The notes: a model not told the origin generated them from the sequence alone. 64,000 nucleotides of DNA from Russula earlei (GCA_025769875.1 JAGFNK010000276.1:1-64000); one strand, 5' to 3'. Counted from the first letter of the stretch, positions 44,920 to 55,981 are shown. Translations and numbers: made by a program.

Positions 44920-47565
44920 ATGAGCACCCCCACAGCAACCGCAAACGTCGCGCCCTCGAGAGGCAGCCACGCTCCCACCGTAGGAGCTGTGGGAAAAACT
45001 TACATGGGCGGCCAACACGGTTACGACGGACCACTCTTCGAAGGTGGCACAGTCGCGTACACACAATGGAAAGCTAATATAGAGGCACTGTTCAAAACAA
45101 ACAGCCTGATGGAAATCATAAGAGGGACATACTCAAAACTGGACCCCAGCAATGACCCGAGCGGCTTCGCCGACTGGGAGCAGAAAGATCGCGAAGCACA
45201 TGCCCACATTTTACTGACGTTAAACGGGCACGCTCTCGACACTGCCCTAGGCACTGCTGGAGCCAAACATACTTGGGACACACTCGAAAAACATTTTGCA
45301 GGGAAGGGCAAGCAACGCGTCGCACATTTACTTATGGACCTATACCGGGTCACGTTCTCCGAAACTGAACCCATGGCTCCTCAAATAATCCGACAGTTGC
45401 ACGCCGCCCGAGCCCTCGAAAAATTCGGATACCCCATTGACGAGAAAACCCTCATATGGATGCTAATTCTCGTGCTACTGGAAAACATGGCCAAACTCAA
45501 GGCCACTCTTCACTCGACGCCGCCCAGCCTGCTTACAGCCGAGCACGTCACAGACCGCATCCTCCATGAGGAGCGTCGGATCCGACCGACCGGTGACGCG
45601 GCTACGACTCACATTGCAAAGGCGACCCAAATGAGAAAGAGCCGGGAAACGCAAAGCGAGAAAGGCACAACATCACAGTGCACTCACTGCAGACGCAGGG
45701 GGCACAATACACACAAATGCTGGAAAATTCACGGAAAACCGGAGGACAAAGCAGCAGCAGCTAGGACTGGCACGGGTGCGCACAACGCAGCGACGCCCAC
45801 GACCACTGGGACCGGCACAAGCGCGCACATCGCAGCGACGCCCACGCCCGCAATGACTGGCATGGGTGCGCACAACGCAGCGACGCCCACGACTACTGGG
45901 ACCGGCACAAGCGCGCACATCGTAGCGACGCCTGTAGCTCAGCTACCAGCCAGCGCTGCCATCGCATACGTCCCCACATTCGATAACAGCATCTCATTAC
46001 ATCTGGCAGTCGAAGATGAGCCAATCCATGCGTCCACGACCCGAGAGCAACTCCGAGCCGCCAATCTCAGAAACGGCTGGCTCCTCGACTCCGGAGCCTC
46101 AAGAATCATGACTCCCCACTCAATTTGGTTCACACATCTCACCCCGCTCGCATCGCCCATTCAAGTCGCCTTAGGCGACGATAGCGCAATAACCACCACC
46201 AGAACCGGACAAGTACTAGTCCGGATGCGCGCACACGGCGTGTGGAGTACTGCGATACTCCGCGACATCCTGCACGTACCGGACCTCAATGGAAACCTCT
46301 TATCGGTCTCCCACCTCGCTCAACGCAGGGCGGAAGTGCGCTTCCAGGGGCAGACTTGCGGGATATACAATAAAGCAAACAAATTGATTTGTGAGGGAAC
46401 ATTACATGACGACTTGTACACCATGGCCATCCAAACGCCAACACTCGAGTCGGCGTGCACAGCAATGCCACACCAACCTCTCGCGGAAGGCGGCCACAAA
46501 ACCGAAGCCACGCTTACCGCGCGCACGACGATCTTCCGGGCCTCCTCGGACACATGCTCCGAACAGGTTGTGACCCGGACAGATGATAAACCACAGGAAC
46601 ACACCGGCAGGCTGAAGTGCAAATCGGAAGCGCCCCAGCACCTCCAACCGCACACCGCGCGTGTTAAGCCCAAAGCCGGCCAACGCTTGAAGACCTCCTG
46701 TATGAATGGAGGGGGCAAACACACCGGGCAGGCATTGCAAACATCCCTAGCAGAAAAGGAAATTAAGCACCAGACCACCAACCCGGATATGCCACATCTC
46801 ACCGACGTCGCCGAACGCGCGACCCGGACACCTCTTAATAGGGTCCGGGCGACGCGTACAGACACAAAACCGTCCACGCGCGCCTTGGACGACTTGACGC
46901 TCGAAGAGGCACGGAGCGGGGACAACCCTGACCCCTCTCAGCCGCACGTCCTCAGAACGCACGCGTCTGCACACGCCCCGGAGAAGAGACCCACCACGCT
47001 GACCCGAAGGTCGCTGGTGCACACGTTCCCGGGCCACACATATCACCAGCAGGCATACAAGCCTGCACATCTCCCCACCCCCCGCACCCTTCAACCCTGC
47101 GCCGTCATATCCAACGAAGGGGGCCCCACATCGCGCATCAAGCGCGTGATCCTCGAATTCGACGACGCAGTTGAAAGAGTCGAAAAAGGGGAAATGAGAG
47201 CGAAGTTGAGGGGGCGGCGAAGACGGAACCAGTGGACAATGCGGAACAGCCGCCGCACACGAAGCCGCAAGGCGTCAGAGCAGAGGAGCCCCTGCCCGCT
47301 CAGCCTGAAACAGGCAGACAACGCGGAGCAGGCGCCGCGCGCCGAACCACAGGGCATCATAGTGGACGCGATTCCACCTGCTCAGCCTGAAACACCACAA
47401 AGTCAGCTCACAATTCACAAGGCAGAAGACTCGCCTGCGCAATCCGCCATGGGACCACCAAAGCGCATCACACGCGCGCTCACACCCGACCAAGGCGACG
47501 AAGCGGAGGAGCCGAATGAAGGAGAAGCGGAAAAGGCATCGCATGCCGAACCACAAGACACATAG
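44920..47565 (+). CDS. retrotransposon gag-protease polyprotein with altered C-terminal half
   Basis: An 881-residue open frame. A Copia gag domain (YTQWKANIEALF, LEKHFAGKGKQRVAHLL) is followed by a zinc knuckle CTHCRRRGHNTHKC, then a Gly/Thr/Ala-rich section with a 30-residue tandem repeat (45774-45930). Next is the aspartic protease GWLLDSGASRIMTPHS, continuing to ILHVPDLNGNLLSVSHLAQ. After about residue 530 the expected integrase is absent; the remaining 350 residues are charged, Arg/Thr/Pro-rich and unrelated to known domains, yet the frame is open. ATG start at 44920, 70 bp after the LTR. Confidence 0.8.
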   Translation: MSTPTATANVAPSRGSHAPTVGAVGKTYMGGQHGYDGPLFEGGTVAYTQWKANIEALFKTNSLMEIIRGTYSKLDPSNDPSGFADWEQKDREAHAHILLTLNGHALDTALGTAGAKHTWDTLEKHFAGKGKQRVAHLLMDLYRVTFSETEPMAPQIIRQLHAARALEKFGYPIDEKTLIWMLILVLLENMAKLKATLHSTPPSLLTAEHVTDRILHEERRIRPTGDAATTHIAKATQMRKSRETQSEKGTTSQCTHCRRRGHNTHKCWKIHGKPEDKAAAARTGTGAHNAATPTTTGTGTSAHIAATPTPAMTGMGAHNAATPTTTGTGTSAHIVATPVAQLPASAAIAYVPTFDNSISLHLAVEDEPIHASTTREQLRAANLRNGWLLDSGASRIMTPHSIWFTHLTPLASPIQVALGDDSAITTTRTGQVLVRMRAHGVWSTAILRDILHVPDLNGNLLSVSHLAQRRAEVRFQGQTCGIYNKANKLICEGTLHDDLYTMAIQTPTLESACTAMPHQPLAEGGHKTEATLTARTTIFRASSDTCSEQVVTRTDDKPQEHTGRLKCKSEAPQHLQPHTARVKPKAGQRLKTSCMNGGGKHTGQALQTSLAEKEIKHQTTNPDMPHLTDVAERATRTPLNRVRATRTDTKPSTRALDDLTLEEARSGDNPDPSQPHVLRTHASAHAPEKRPTTLTRRSLVHTFPGHTYHQQAYKPAHLPTPRTLQPCAVISNEGGPTSRIKRVILEFDDAVERVEKGEMRAKLRGRRRRNQWTMRNSRRTRSRKASEQRSPCPLSLKQADNAEQAPRAEPQGIIVDAIPPAQPETPQSQLTIHKAEDSPAQSAMGPPKRITRALTPDQGDEAEEPNEGEAEKASHAEPQDT

Positions 47566-47613
47566 CAACACGATAACAACGCACCCGAGGACCAAGATTC
47601 CTCACAATCTGAA

Positions 47614-48389
47614 ATGTGCCCCAAATGCGCCACACGCGCACCCGTCCGCGACAAGGACGCTTGCCATTCTGCCATCCCGCATGAGCACCGAATGAAACGT
47701 ACCGAGCAGGGAAATGCGGCACACATAATGTTGCCAGCTAATCCCAAGTCCTATGCCAAGGCGACAGCCCGTGCAGATTCTGCAGAGTGGGCAAAGGCAC
47801 GCAACGAGGAGAAACGCATTCCCAAAACCGTACTGCACCCACAGAATGGAGCCGCAGCAGGGAAGCAATCAGACCTTCTAAATGAAAAGGGGGTCAAATC
47901 AAAATACTCAAACATACAAGGCCCGCATCATCACGCAGGGACTCACCCAAGTCGAGGGAAGCGATCCCAACGACATTGTGCCACCAGAGAACCGGCACTC
48001 CCTTGCAACACCCTGGCCCTCGCCGCAGAACGAAGTCGAGAAGTCCATCAGATGGACATCAAGTCCACCTACTTAACCGGAGAGCTGATGAACGAGATCT
48101 TCATGGAAGCGCGCTCAGGGAATAACCACCAATACATGCGCAACCGCGCGACCCAGTACGCCCGAGGTACGAGCGACCACCGCCCGACCTTCCAGCGCGA
48201 CTCCGGCATCCAGCCGATCTTGGTCGGACACGTCGACCCCGATTGGACCAGCAAAGCCCATTCTGGACTTCATCTTCATGTTGACAGGTGGGGCCATAAA
48301 CTGGAGCCAAAAGAAGCAAGCCCCAGTTGCACCCTTGAGCACCGAGGCAGAGCACACTGCGGGCGCACGCGCCGCCGAAGAAGCCGCCA
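47614..48389 (+). pseudogene. remnant of Copia reverse transcriptase/RNase H
   Basis: Short recognisable pieces in shifting frames: MDIKSTYLTGELMNEIFMEA (RT), LVGHVDPDWTSKA (RNase H start) and, in another frame, FMLTGGAINWSQKKQ followed by LSTEAEHTAGARAA. Deletions between the pieces remove most of the RT, including the catalytic YVDD region. Confidence 0.75.
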
Positions 48390-48399
48390 GGCTGAGGCA

Positions 48400-51255
48400 G
48401 TTGCGTTCTTTTCGCGGTGGGTTGAGTTACCATAAAAGGCGATTTTGTTGGCAAGAGAATCGGTACATCAATTATGCATTTAAATGTCACCAAATCATTT
48501 TCTCAATTACATATTTAATGACTTATTTATTAGCTATTAGACAAATAAATTAAATTGATACAAAAAAAGATTTTGTATTGTAAGGAACAGCAACAGTTGA
48601 GGCCGTTAGAGGCAGCGGTGCGAGTCCGAAGGGACCTGGTGCAAGGGAGGCGGCGGCATCGGAGGGAGGGGGGTTCCGAGGGAGGGACGACGGTTCCCCG
48701 AGGGCACGCGTGCGCGCATTCACGGCGGCAGATGTTGCATCGGGCTTGGCGCGCTTGCCCGACCGTTCGCCCCCGGCGTACGGATCATCGTGAACACGGC
48801 GGCGCTTTCCCTTAGCGACGCCGATGCTTCGCGCTGTCAATCCCCGCGCGTCGGGGAGACTGGTCCATTGTTTTGGGCCCCGTTTGAGTTTGACACCCAT
48901 ACGCTCGGCTGTCTCCGTCCACGTTTTCTGATTGGGCGCGATCACTTCCTTATCAGGTAAGACCTTGGAGCCTTGAATTAAATTGATTGCAGCTGCCAAA
49001 CTGTATTTGGCGGCCCGCGTGGCCTCAACGATCTCCGCTGTTTGATTAGCGTTTTCAAGCCTAGATGTGAGATCGCGCGATAATGATATGATCTCCTGTG
49101 AGAGAGATACTAGGCTCTCCCTTGGTGTGGATGAAGAAGATGATGGGGATGGGGGGTCGGGTGATTTATTTGCACTTTCCTTTTGTGTGCTCCCCTCAGG
49201 ACAGAGGTAGGGAAAGTGGATGTAGATTGCTGCAATGTGTTTGCAGAATCTAATCCGGGGATAATCTGTGCAATCACAAGTTGACTTCATCAGATCGATT
49301 GAGTAAAACGCGCCGGAACGGGACTGTGAAGCGACGTGAAAGCAGATCTCATCGAATTGCAAGATCGAATCTTGTGAGATGCTCTCGGCACGGGTGAAAA
49401 TTATATGACGCCTGTCAGCCGCCAGGTCCCGACCATCGAGCCCGACGTTCTGCCGTTCGTGCCTGTTTTGGTAATACGGCACCATGCGACGCACTAGAAC
49501 AAATAATATTTGATCGATCCGCTGATTGCGCTTGCCGTCGAGCCAATGTGATTTGAGGACATGATGATATCTAAAAAGATTGAGTCATCTTATCTTTAGA
49601 TCGGGAGGATCACATACGCTTCGATCAACATGTTGGTGTCCCCTTCCTCAAAGATATGTCGATTTTTCCGGTAAACCATGGACCACATATGCACCACAGG
49701 CATCCATTGGGACCCAAGATAGTTCACAAAAGTTTCTGGAACCTGAGGATCAGTGGAGATCTCCTCCCAGATTTGTAGAAAGTCGGCCTGATCATCTGTA
49801 TGTACCCATCTCTTGATCTTATCCCACAGATCAGGAAAATTGTTAGCATGGAAGTGTGATCGCATCGCGCGCAACACGTGCCACTTGCAAAGCCATATCC
49901 AACTTCCCGGATAGGCGATCTTGAGGGCGGCAATCTGCGCGGCATCACGATCTGTCATAATAATAGACGGCCGGACAGCCGGACTGGCATCCCTGACCCA
50001 ATGGACAAAAAAGGATATTGTGTCCTTTGTTCCATTGGATGCCAGCATCCAGGCAACAGGCACACCTATCCGGAAAGGGTAAGCGCGCTAAATTGACATT
50101 TAGTAAATATTACGCACCATGTCCCCAGTGATCGCGCGCGATCATGGTAAATAATAAGAAGTCCGGATATTGAGTAATATTATGAGTTGCATCGATACCG
50201 ATGAAGCCGTTCCCGAGGCGGCAGAATGCCTCCATTTGGAAAGGGGTCTGGATGCATAATACATATGCATCCTCCTGCAGATTTGATTGAGATGGGGCAC
50301 TGTGCACCCTGTCTTTGTAAAAAACATTTGTTTTTTCATCTGTAAACCTGTCCAACCAGAGCCTGGTGGAGATAGCATCCTCTGGATGCAGCCTGATAAT
50401 CTCATCTTCCATTTCCCAGGCCATGCGGCTTACATCCCGGAGCGAGATGAATCGGTCTCGGCTGCCATCGGGCGATGAATCCTGAATATCGCGTACCTTT
50501 CCATTATTAAGTTAGCGAATAAAAATAAAATAAATTCAATACAGGCACTTACTATTTCCCGTGGATCAACCTTCTTTGACAGCATGAATTTAATTTTATC
50601 ACGCGCTACGCGTGACATTCGTGTGTAAGCGAGATTAGCAATTCCGATTTCATGGGAATGCTCGCTTGCATATTGTCCAAGAATGGTAGGCGCGTCCGCG
50701 TAAGACTTGATGACTATTCGGCAACGGCAACCCGTCTTCTTGGTCTCGGATCTCCGTGTGCGATCGGGGTGCTTCTTTACATAACTCGAAGCTCCCCCGG
50801 ATAGTTGGCGGGAGCAGACAAAAACCTTCTTTGTCCATCCCTGCCCATGCTTGGTGCTCGATGGAATCAATTCAATTGAGTGAGCCAATTCTTCTTGCCG
50901 GCGCCACGCGTCGAAATCGGCTGCTGTCGGCCATTCCATGGGGTATCCGCCGTGCTCCCGGTCATAATTGAGTCCTCCCCTCTTTCCAGAATTGGCAGTG
51001 ATCTGGAAACATTGTGTCGCAAAAGGGGCGCTCGGGCCGGAATGGGCGGATGATGCGGATGGCGCGCCAATCAATCGGAAACGAGATTGCATTTCTTTTT
51101 TTTTTTGGTAGGGGGAAAATGGTAAGGAGTTATCTTATTATTAACCCACTTATATAACTAAATTACATCCGTTAATGCGTGATTGAAGTCCCGACTCTCT
51201 TGCCGACACAATCGCCTTTTATGGTAATTCAACATGCCGCGAAATGTCAAAGACT
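48400..51255 (-). mobile_element. MULE (Mutator-like) DNA transposon, apparently intact
   Basis: 2856 bp bounded by imperfect inverted ends (about 80 bp, both with TTACCATAAAAGGCGATT) and flanked by a 10-bp direct duplication GGCTGAGGCA (48390-48399 and 51256-51265). Removing the element plus one duplication rejoins the RNase H frame of the host retroelement (RLRQ to PLTGLGQ). It contains one uninterrupted four-exon transposase gene. Confidence 0.92.
48550..51092 (-). CDS. MULE transposase (FAR1-like N-terminus, DDE core, SWIM zinc finger)
   Basis: Four exons, 50553-51092, 50118-50481, 49618-50065 and 48550-49570, join in frame to 790 residues. The N-terminal part has a FAR1/WRKY-GCM1-like Cys-His region (KKVFVCSR ... 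KKTGCRCRIVI ... SEHSHEIG). The core shows FIGIDATHNITQYPDFL (first Asp), IIMTDRDAAQIAAL (second Asp) and WLCKWHVLRAMRSHF. The C-terminal SWIM finger reads CDCTDYPRIRFCKHIAAI (CxCxnCxH). A Ser/Lys-rich tail follows. No stops or frameshifts were seen, so the enzyme may be functional. Confidence 0.9.
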
Positions 51256-51265
51256 GGCTGAGGCA

Positions 51266-51563
51266 ACCACTCACTGGATTGGGCCAAGAGACCCATCTCC
51301 TCACAATCCCTCATGTTCATGTCGACAACCAGCCAACCATCGCCATTACCAGGAACCCCGAGTTCCACGACTGCACCAGAACACACCGAGGTGCGACACC
51401 ATTATCTTGCAGCAGAATGTCAACTTGCAGGGGACCAATATTGCCTACACTCCATCAGAAGAGCCAGTAGCCAATGTATTGAAAAAGGGTCCCAGCTGCG
51501 AGAAGCACAAAGGTCTCGCGATGGAAATGGGAGAGAACGCGCGCCACTCGGGCTGAGGGGGCG
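51266..51563 (+). pseudogene. remnant of Copia RNase H C-terminus and polypurine tract
   Basis: Continues the RNase H after the MULE: PLTGLGQETH, VHVDNQPTIAITRNPEFHDC, then frame slips before HIEVRH- and VADVLTKGL-like stretches. A G-rich tract (51551-51561) directly precedes the 3' LTR. Confidence 0.75.
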
Positions 51564-51809
51564 TGTTGGACGTGCAGCCGCTAAGTGCCGCGCGAACGGA
51601 CAATCCGGACCGTACGTGTAAATAATTTGAATTTAGTTATCGTTCGTTTTCCTCAGTCTTTTACACACAAGACTGAGGTCAGTACTACACCTTCCTTTAC
51701 ATTCCTTTATAGCTAATACTGTACATAGCCCTTATTCCATAGGTTAGCATACTAACCTGAATACAGTCTTTTACACACAAGACTGAGCCCTTATTCCATA
51801 GCTCCAATA
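51564..51809 (+). repeat. 3' LTR
   Basis: 246 bp, same length as the 5' LTR with one visible substitution. Confidence 0.95.
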
Positions 51810-52149
51810 GGTGGTGCTGTGACTGGAGGGCAGCAGCTATGTTTCTCCAGTTCGAGTATGGATAAGTCGTGATGCCGTGGCTTATCACCACAGGCAAGAC
51901 CGGCCGGACGTCCAGCATCTCAGATATGGGTCGTCTTCCTGTGTACAGAAGATGCAGGTTCAGGCGACGTGGCGATGCAAACACGACATATCGCCATGTT
52001 TGGCACACATGGACCAGGGTATGCCATCCACTTGTCCCCACGCGCCAGACATCAAACTTCACATAGTAATCGAATATTTCCATGAGGACATCATCGGGGA
52101 GCGTGTTGATTGTCGCCTGGTCTAAAATTAATTGGTCAGTGGTCGTTAT
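51810..52149 (-). pseudogene. F-box/LRR-like gene copy 2, 5' part, start codon ATA
   Basis: The minus-strand frame begins at ATA (52147-52149) where copy 4 has ATG before TTTDQ. It then reads the F-box TLPDDVLMEIFDYYV, WHTLVHVCQTWRYVVFASPRR and NIAAALQSQHH, where the LTR element interrupts. The 3' half resumes at 44604. Loss of the start plus the 7.2 kb insertion make this copy inactive. Confidence 0.85.
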
Positions 52150-53064
52150 GGACACGGACACTAAACTAAGCGAAAAGGACACACCCCGGCGACCTGCGCA
52201 ATGACTTCCTTTCCACGGGCCCTCAGAGGGGCTACCTTGCTGAAGACGACTATGTAAGACTTGGTTAATTCAAGGAATGGTGACAGTCGATCTCGTTCGA
52301 CGTACAGGTGAGAGCTCATCAGTGAGGATGTGGTGTCTGGGGAACCCATCTTATGAGTAGCTAGGTACTAGTAAATGTGATGAAAAGCGCCCGTCGCCCC
52401 ATGCCCTTGTACTACGGGATCAGGTAATAAGTAATGGGCCACTCTGTATTTTATGAGCTTTACAGAGTATCTTGGATATCTTTTTTGATGGGTTACAATA
52501 TCAATATACTGTATTGCCTGAAGCAAAACTTTGTCTGTCCATACAAACAATTACGAAGCAGTAATAGGTCCATTCTTGTTGCCAAACCGGTAGTCTGACC
52601 AATTTGGAAGATCCCCAGTACCACCGAATGCAGATGGGTCGAAGGTGGATGGTCTGGGGGGCCGAGGTGATTCAATTCAGGGGGCATGTGTTGATGACTG
52701 CTGCGTCATACATACTTGCCGCGGCCGAGGCGGCGGGGACATCGCCAATTCGGATTGGCAGACTTGATGACCCGCTCCCTAGCGCTCCTGCTAGTGTGTT
52801 TATCCGAAACCGAAATATGCTGTGTGATAGGAACGCGTGTTCCGCTCACGAGGCTAACTGCGTTCGATTGGCCTTCGGTCAGGCGGTATAGTGGGTGACG
52901 GGCGCCTCTTCATCACATCATTCACCTCACGTCACACCCAAGTGTGCCGTTGTTGGTGGTCAAACGACCATCACATCCTTACTGATGAGCTTTCTCCTGT
53001 ACGTCGAGCGAGCTTCATTGTCGCCATCCCCGAAGTAACTACTAATGGCTGTTGCACAGCGTCC
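52150..53064. other. divergent upstream flanks of F-box copies 2 and 4
   Basis: The ends near 52300 and 52985 are inverted relatives (GAGCTCATCAGTGA and TACTGATGAGCTTTC), the shared F-box upstream region. The middle (52370-52900) has no supported gene. Confidence 0.5.
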
Positions 53065-54488
53065 ATGACGACCACTGACCAATCGATCTTGAGCCGGGCG
53101 ACAATCGACACGCTCCCCAATGATGTACTCCTGGAAATATTTCATTTCTATATGGATCACACAGAGAGAAATGGATGGCATACACTGGTCCATGTGTGTC
53201 AAACATGGCGATATGTCGTGTTTGCATCGCCACGTCGCCTGAACCTGCAACTTGAGTACACAGGAATAAGACCGGTGTATGAGATACTGGACGTCTGGCC
53301 CGTCTTGCCGGTGGTGATAAGTCTCACGACACATTCACCCTCGACCTGTGGAAACATAACCGCCTTGATCGATTCGGAGCACCACCATCGCATATGTGGA
53401 ATCAACTTGTTCCAACATCGCGCTGGGAAGGATTGGCGCCGGCGATGCAGAAACCATTCCCGGAGCTGACATTTCTGAACATTTGGGTGGACTCGGAGGA
53501 AGATACGGTGACGTCCCTTCAGGATTCGTTCCTAGGCGGATCAGCTCCGCTTCTGCGACATCTCTGGTTGGTAGATTGTCCATTTCCAGGACTGCCGACA
53601 CTACTTTTATCTGCCAATCACCTTGACAGCCTTCACCTTTGGAATATTCCTGATTCCGGTTTATTTTCGCCCCAGGCTTTGGTCACCGCCCTGTCGGTCA
53701 TGTCCAGGCTTGAAATCTTTGACTTTCAATTCCAATCCCCTCGATCTCGACCCGATCCTGCGAGTCGATCCACACCTCCGCTCACACGCACTGTCCTCCC
53801 AGCTCTCGCCCGTCTCGTGTTCCAAGGCGTTCACGAATATTTGGAGGACTTGCTCGCCCAAATCGAGGCTCCCCTTCTCAACAAACTCAAGATAACATTC
53901 TTCATGGACCTCCACTTTGTCGTCCCACAACTTCACCGGTTGATCAGTCACGCAAAATCGTTCAAGACCTGCCACAGAGCCTTTGTGTACATTTCCGATC
54001 GTACAATCCGATTTGCAATTTTCAGCGAAACACATTGGTCTCCGGAGCTCACCTTGGAAATCAGGTGCAGAGAGCTGGATTATCAGCTTTCATCGCTGGC
54101 CCAGGTCTGTGGCTCCTCCTTGCTCCTCCTTTCCACTTTGGTCCAGCTCGACATCGTGGATCCTCTTCCTCCGACTCTGCCATCACAATGGAAAGATGAC
54201 ATGGAAACCACTCAATGGCTGCAACTCTTGGACCCGTTCACTGCTGTGAATGACCTACGCCTATCCGATCAAGTTGGGCGGCATGTCTGTCAAGCGCTGG
54301 AAGAGCTCGCCGAAGAAAGAGTAACAGAAGTGTTACCCTCTCTACAGAACATCTTCTTGAGCGACCTCGGGCCATTGGAATCTGTTCCGAAGTTTATTGA
54401 GCGATTCGTCGCCGCGCGACAACTCTCTGGCCATCCTGTGGCTGTCTACTCTTGGGGAGACCGGGGAAATTATGAAATAATTATCTAG
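53065..54488 (+). pseudogene. F-box/LRR-like gene copy 4, one frameshift
   Basis: ATG at 53065 (MTTTDQSILSRATIDTL), F-box TLPNDVLLEIFHFYM, WHTLVHVCQTWRYVVFASPRR, then DSEHHHRICGINL. Here one base appears to be missing (about 53406-53412, TTGTT where TTGGTT is expected). The next frame continues VPTSRWEGLAPAM through IPDSGLFSPQALV, GVHEYLEDLLAQIEAP and QVGRHVCQALEELAEE to SGHPVAVYSW and a short extension, stop at 54486-54488. A one-base error would make it intact. Confidence 0.85.
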
Positions 54489-54830
54489 TACCCAGCCAGG
54501 ATCGATGAGTTCTTTATACTTTCAGTCCAATGAACATCTAGTATCATCTATCCTTTGCGTCATTTGACTCCAAGCGCCCTGGTCGCGGCACCATTACTCA
54601 TGTACCCAATTCGGAACACAGTTCCCATTATACGGAATAGTCCTTTCTTGAAGCTTCCTCCATATGTGAGCCGCGCGAAGTGCAGAAAATGAATGCATTA
54701 CAGTATTTCAACCGTTGCAAGTCCATGACTAGGTCAATTCCAGCAGCAGGTCATACTAATTCCGCTCTCTCTCGACCGGGGGGCCTATGTATTTGTCATT
54801 ACGAACATATTATGAAGAGCCCTCTCCTCT
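54489..54830. other. intergenic, conserved F-box 3' flank
   Basis: 54500-54600 resembles the 3' flanks of the other F-box copies; no gene. Confidence 0.55.
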
Positions 54831-55981
54831 TCACGGCATGTATTTGATGAACCATTCCACCGTTCTCAGGAATGCGTTTTCCTTGGCAGCCTGAATCACT
54901 GGATCCCTCTATGTGTGGGCATAAGTGTCGAGCCTCACGAGAGTCGGGCGTGTAAATAAAGAAACGCACCAAGTCACCGCGGGTCGCAAACCCATGGTGG
55001 ACACCCTCAGCGTGATTTCGAAGATATCCGGGTGCGAAATTTGCAAATTTCTCATCCGCCGTTTTGCCCAACGACAACGGGAACAGCTCGTCAAACTCGC
55101 AGCTGTTGATGAGGAGAGGCGCCTTGCTCTTCGCGATGTAGATCTGCGACGCAACAGCTCAAGGAGGAGACAGGTGCATGGGACAGGCACCAGGGACTCA
55201 CGTCGAAATCTTCAGCTTGGATTGCGAACGGATGCGCGACGGCTACTGCCTTGATGACGTTGTCGAATGCAAGGTCGAAAGCAAGGCGGGCTGCGCAAAC
55301 AGACTCAGCATGATGCGGCTTGCACAGCCAAGGGGGGAGGTGCCCCCGTACGTACCGCCGTAGCAGTAGCCAGTAGCACCGTAGATGGTTACCCCCCTGC
55401 TCCTTGAGACCCTCTATGAGCTTGCGCACGCGCTTCCCTGTGTGTTCGGGGGTGTGCTTGGGAATCCACGCGTAGAGATCAAAAGTCGATCCCTGGTAGG
55501 TAGAGGTTATCAGCGGAAGCGTTGGAATGTGGGAGTTGACGAACAGGGTTGAGAGCATCTGCGGCAACAGGATCGCCCTCGAAGAGGTCTGGCGCATACA
55601 CCTTGAAGCCATTATGAGCAAAGTCGTCACAAAGGAGCTGAGGTGCATTGTCAGCAGGACGAACACTGGAGGGGGAAGATGACGTGCGGGGTTGTTCGGA
55701 AGCTCAAGGCCAAACACGTCTGTCAGGTAGAGGATGGTCCTGTCCTTCGGGTAATCTGTCTTGGGAGTAGCGACGTATGTCTTGATGCCGTTGATCACCT
55801 CGTAGGTCCCTCAAGTGGCGGATAGATCACAAATCGGGAAGGTGAAGATTGGAAAGACGAGTTTACCTTCGGCTGTACCCTCGTGACGAGCGCCTGCAAA
55901 GGAATACATCATTATTTACGATTACGACGATATAGACCACAATGAGTTCGTACCGCTGATGCAGTCCTTGCAGAAGCTCAT
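54831..55981 (-). pseudogene. dienelactone hydrolase-family paralog, copy 3, one frameshift
   Basis: ATG at 55979-55981 (MSFCKDCISG), then ARHEGTAEG, TYEVINGIKTYVATPKTDYPKD, LLCDDFAHNGFKVYAPDLF, FDLYAWIPKHTPEHTGK, GATGYCYGG, ARLAFDLAFDNVIKAVAVAHP, and a C-terminal VEWFIKYMP with TGA at 54831-54833. A run of six C on the plus strand (55392-55397) contains one base too many between GLKEQG and VTIYGATGY. The third intron appears to use a GC donor (GCACGT) where copies 1 and 2 have GTACGT or GTTAGT. Otherwise the triad and exons are preserved. Confidence 0.75.

Larger units (their letters stand above)
44605..51809 (+). mobile_element. Copia-type LTR retrotransposon, internally deleted, with a MULE nested inside
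   Basis: Two 246-bp LTRs (44605-44850, 51564-51809) are almost identical (one C/T difference seen), and the 5-bp duplication GGTGG lies at 44600-44604 and 51810-51814. A long gag-protease frame is intact. Integrase and most of the reverse transcriptase are missing or reduced to short motifs. A 2.9 kb MULE sits in the RNase H region. Near-identical LTRs with a gutted pol imply recent movement using proteins supplied by a relative. Confidence 0.93.

Noticed and set aside
46320..47868. Several minus-strand ORFs opposite the retrotransposon gag-pol
   Set aside because: Cys/Arg-rich antisense frames without motifs, opposite a supported plus-strand ORF.
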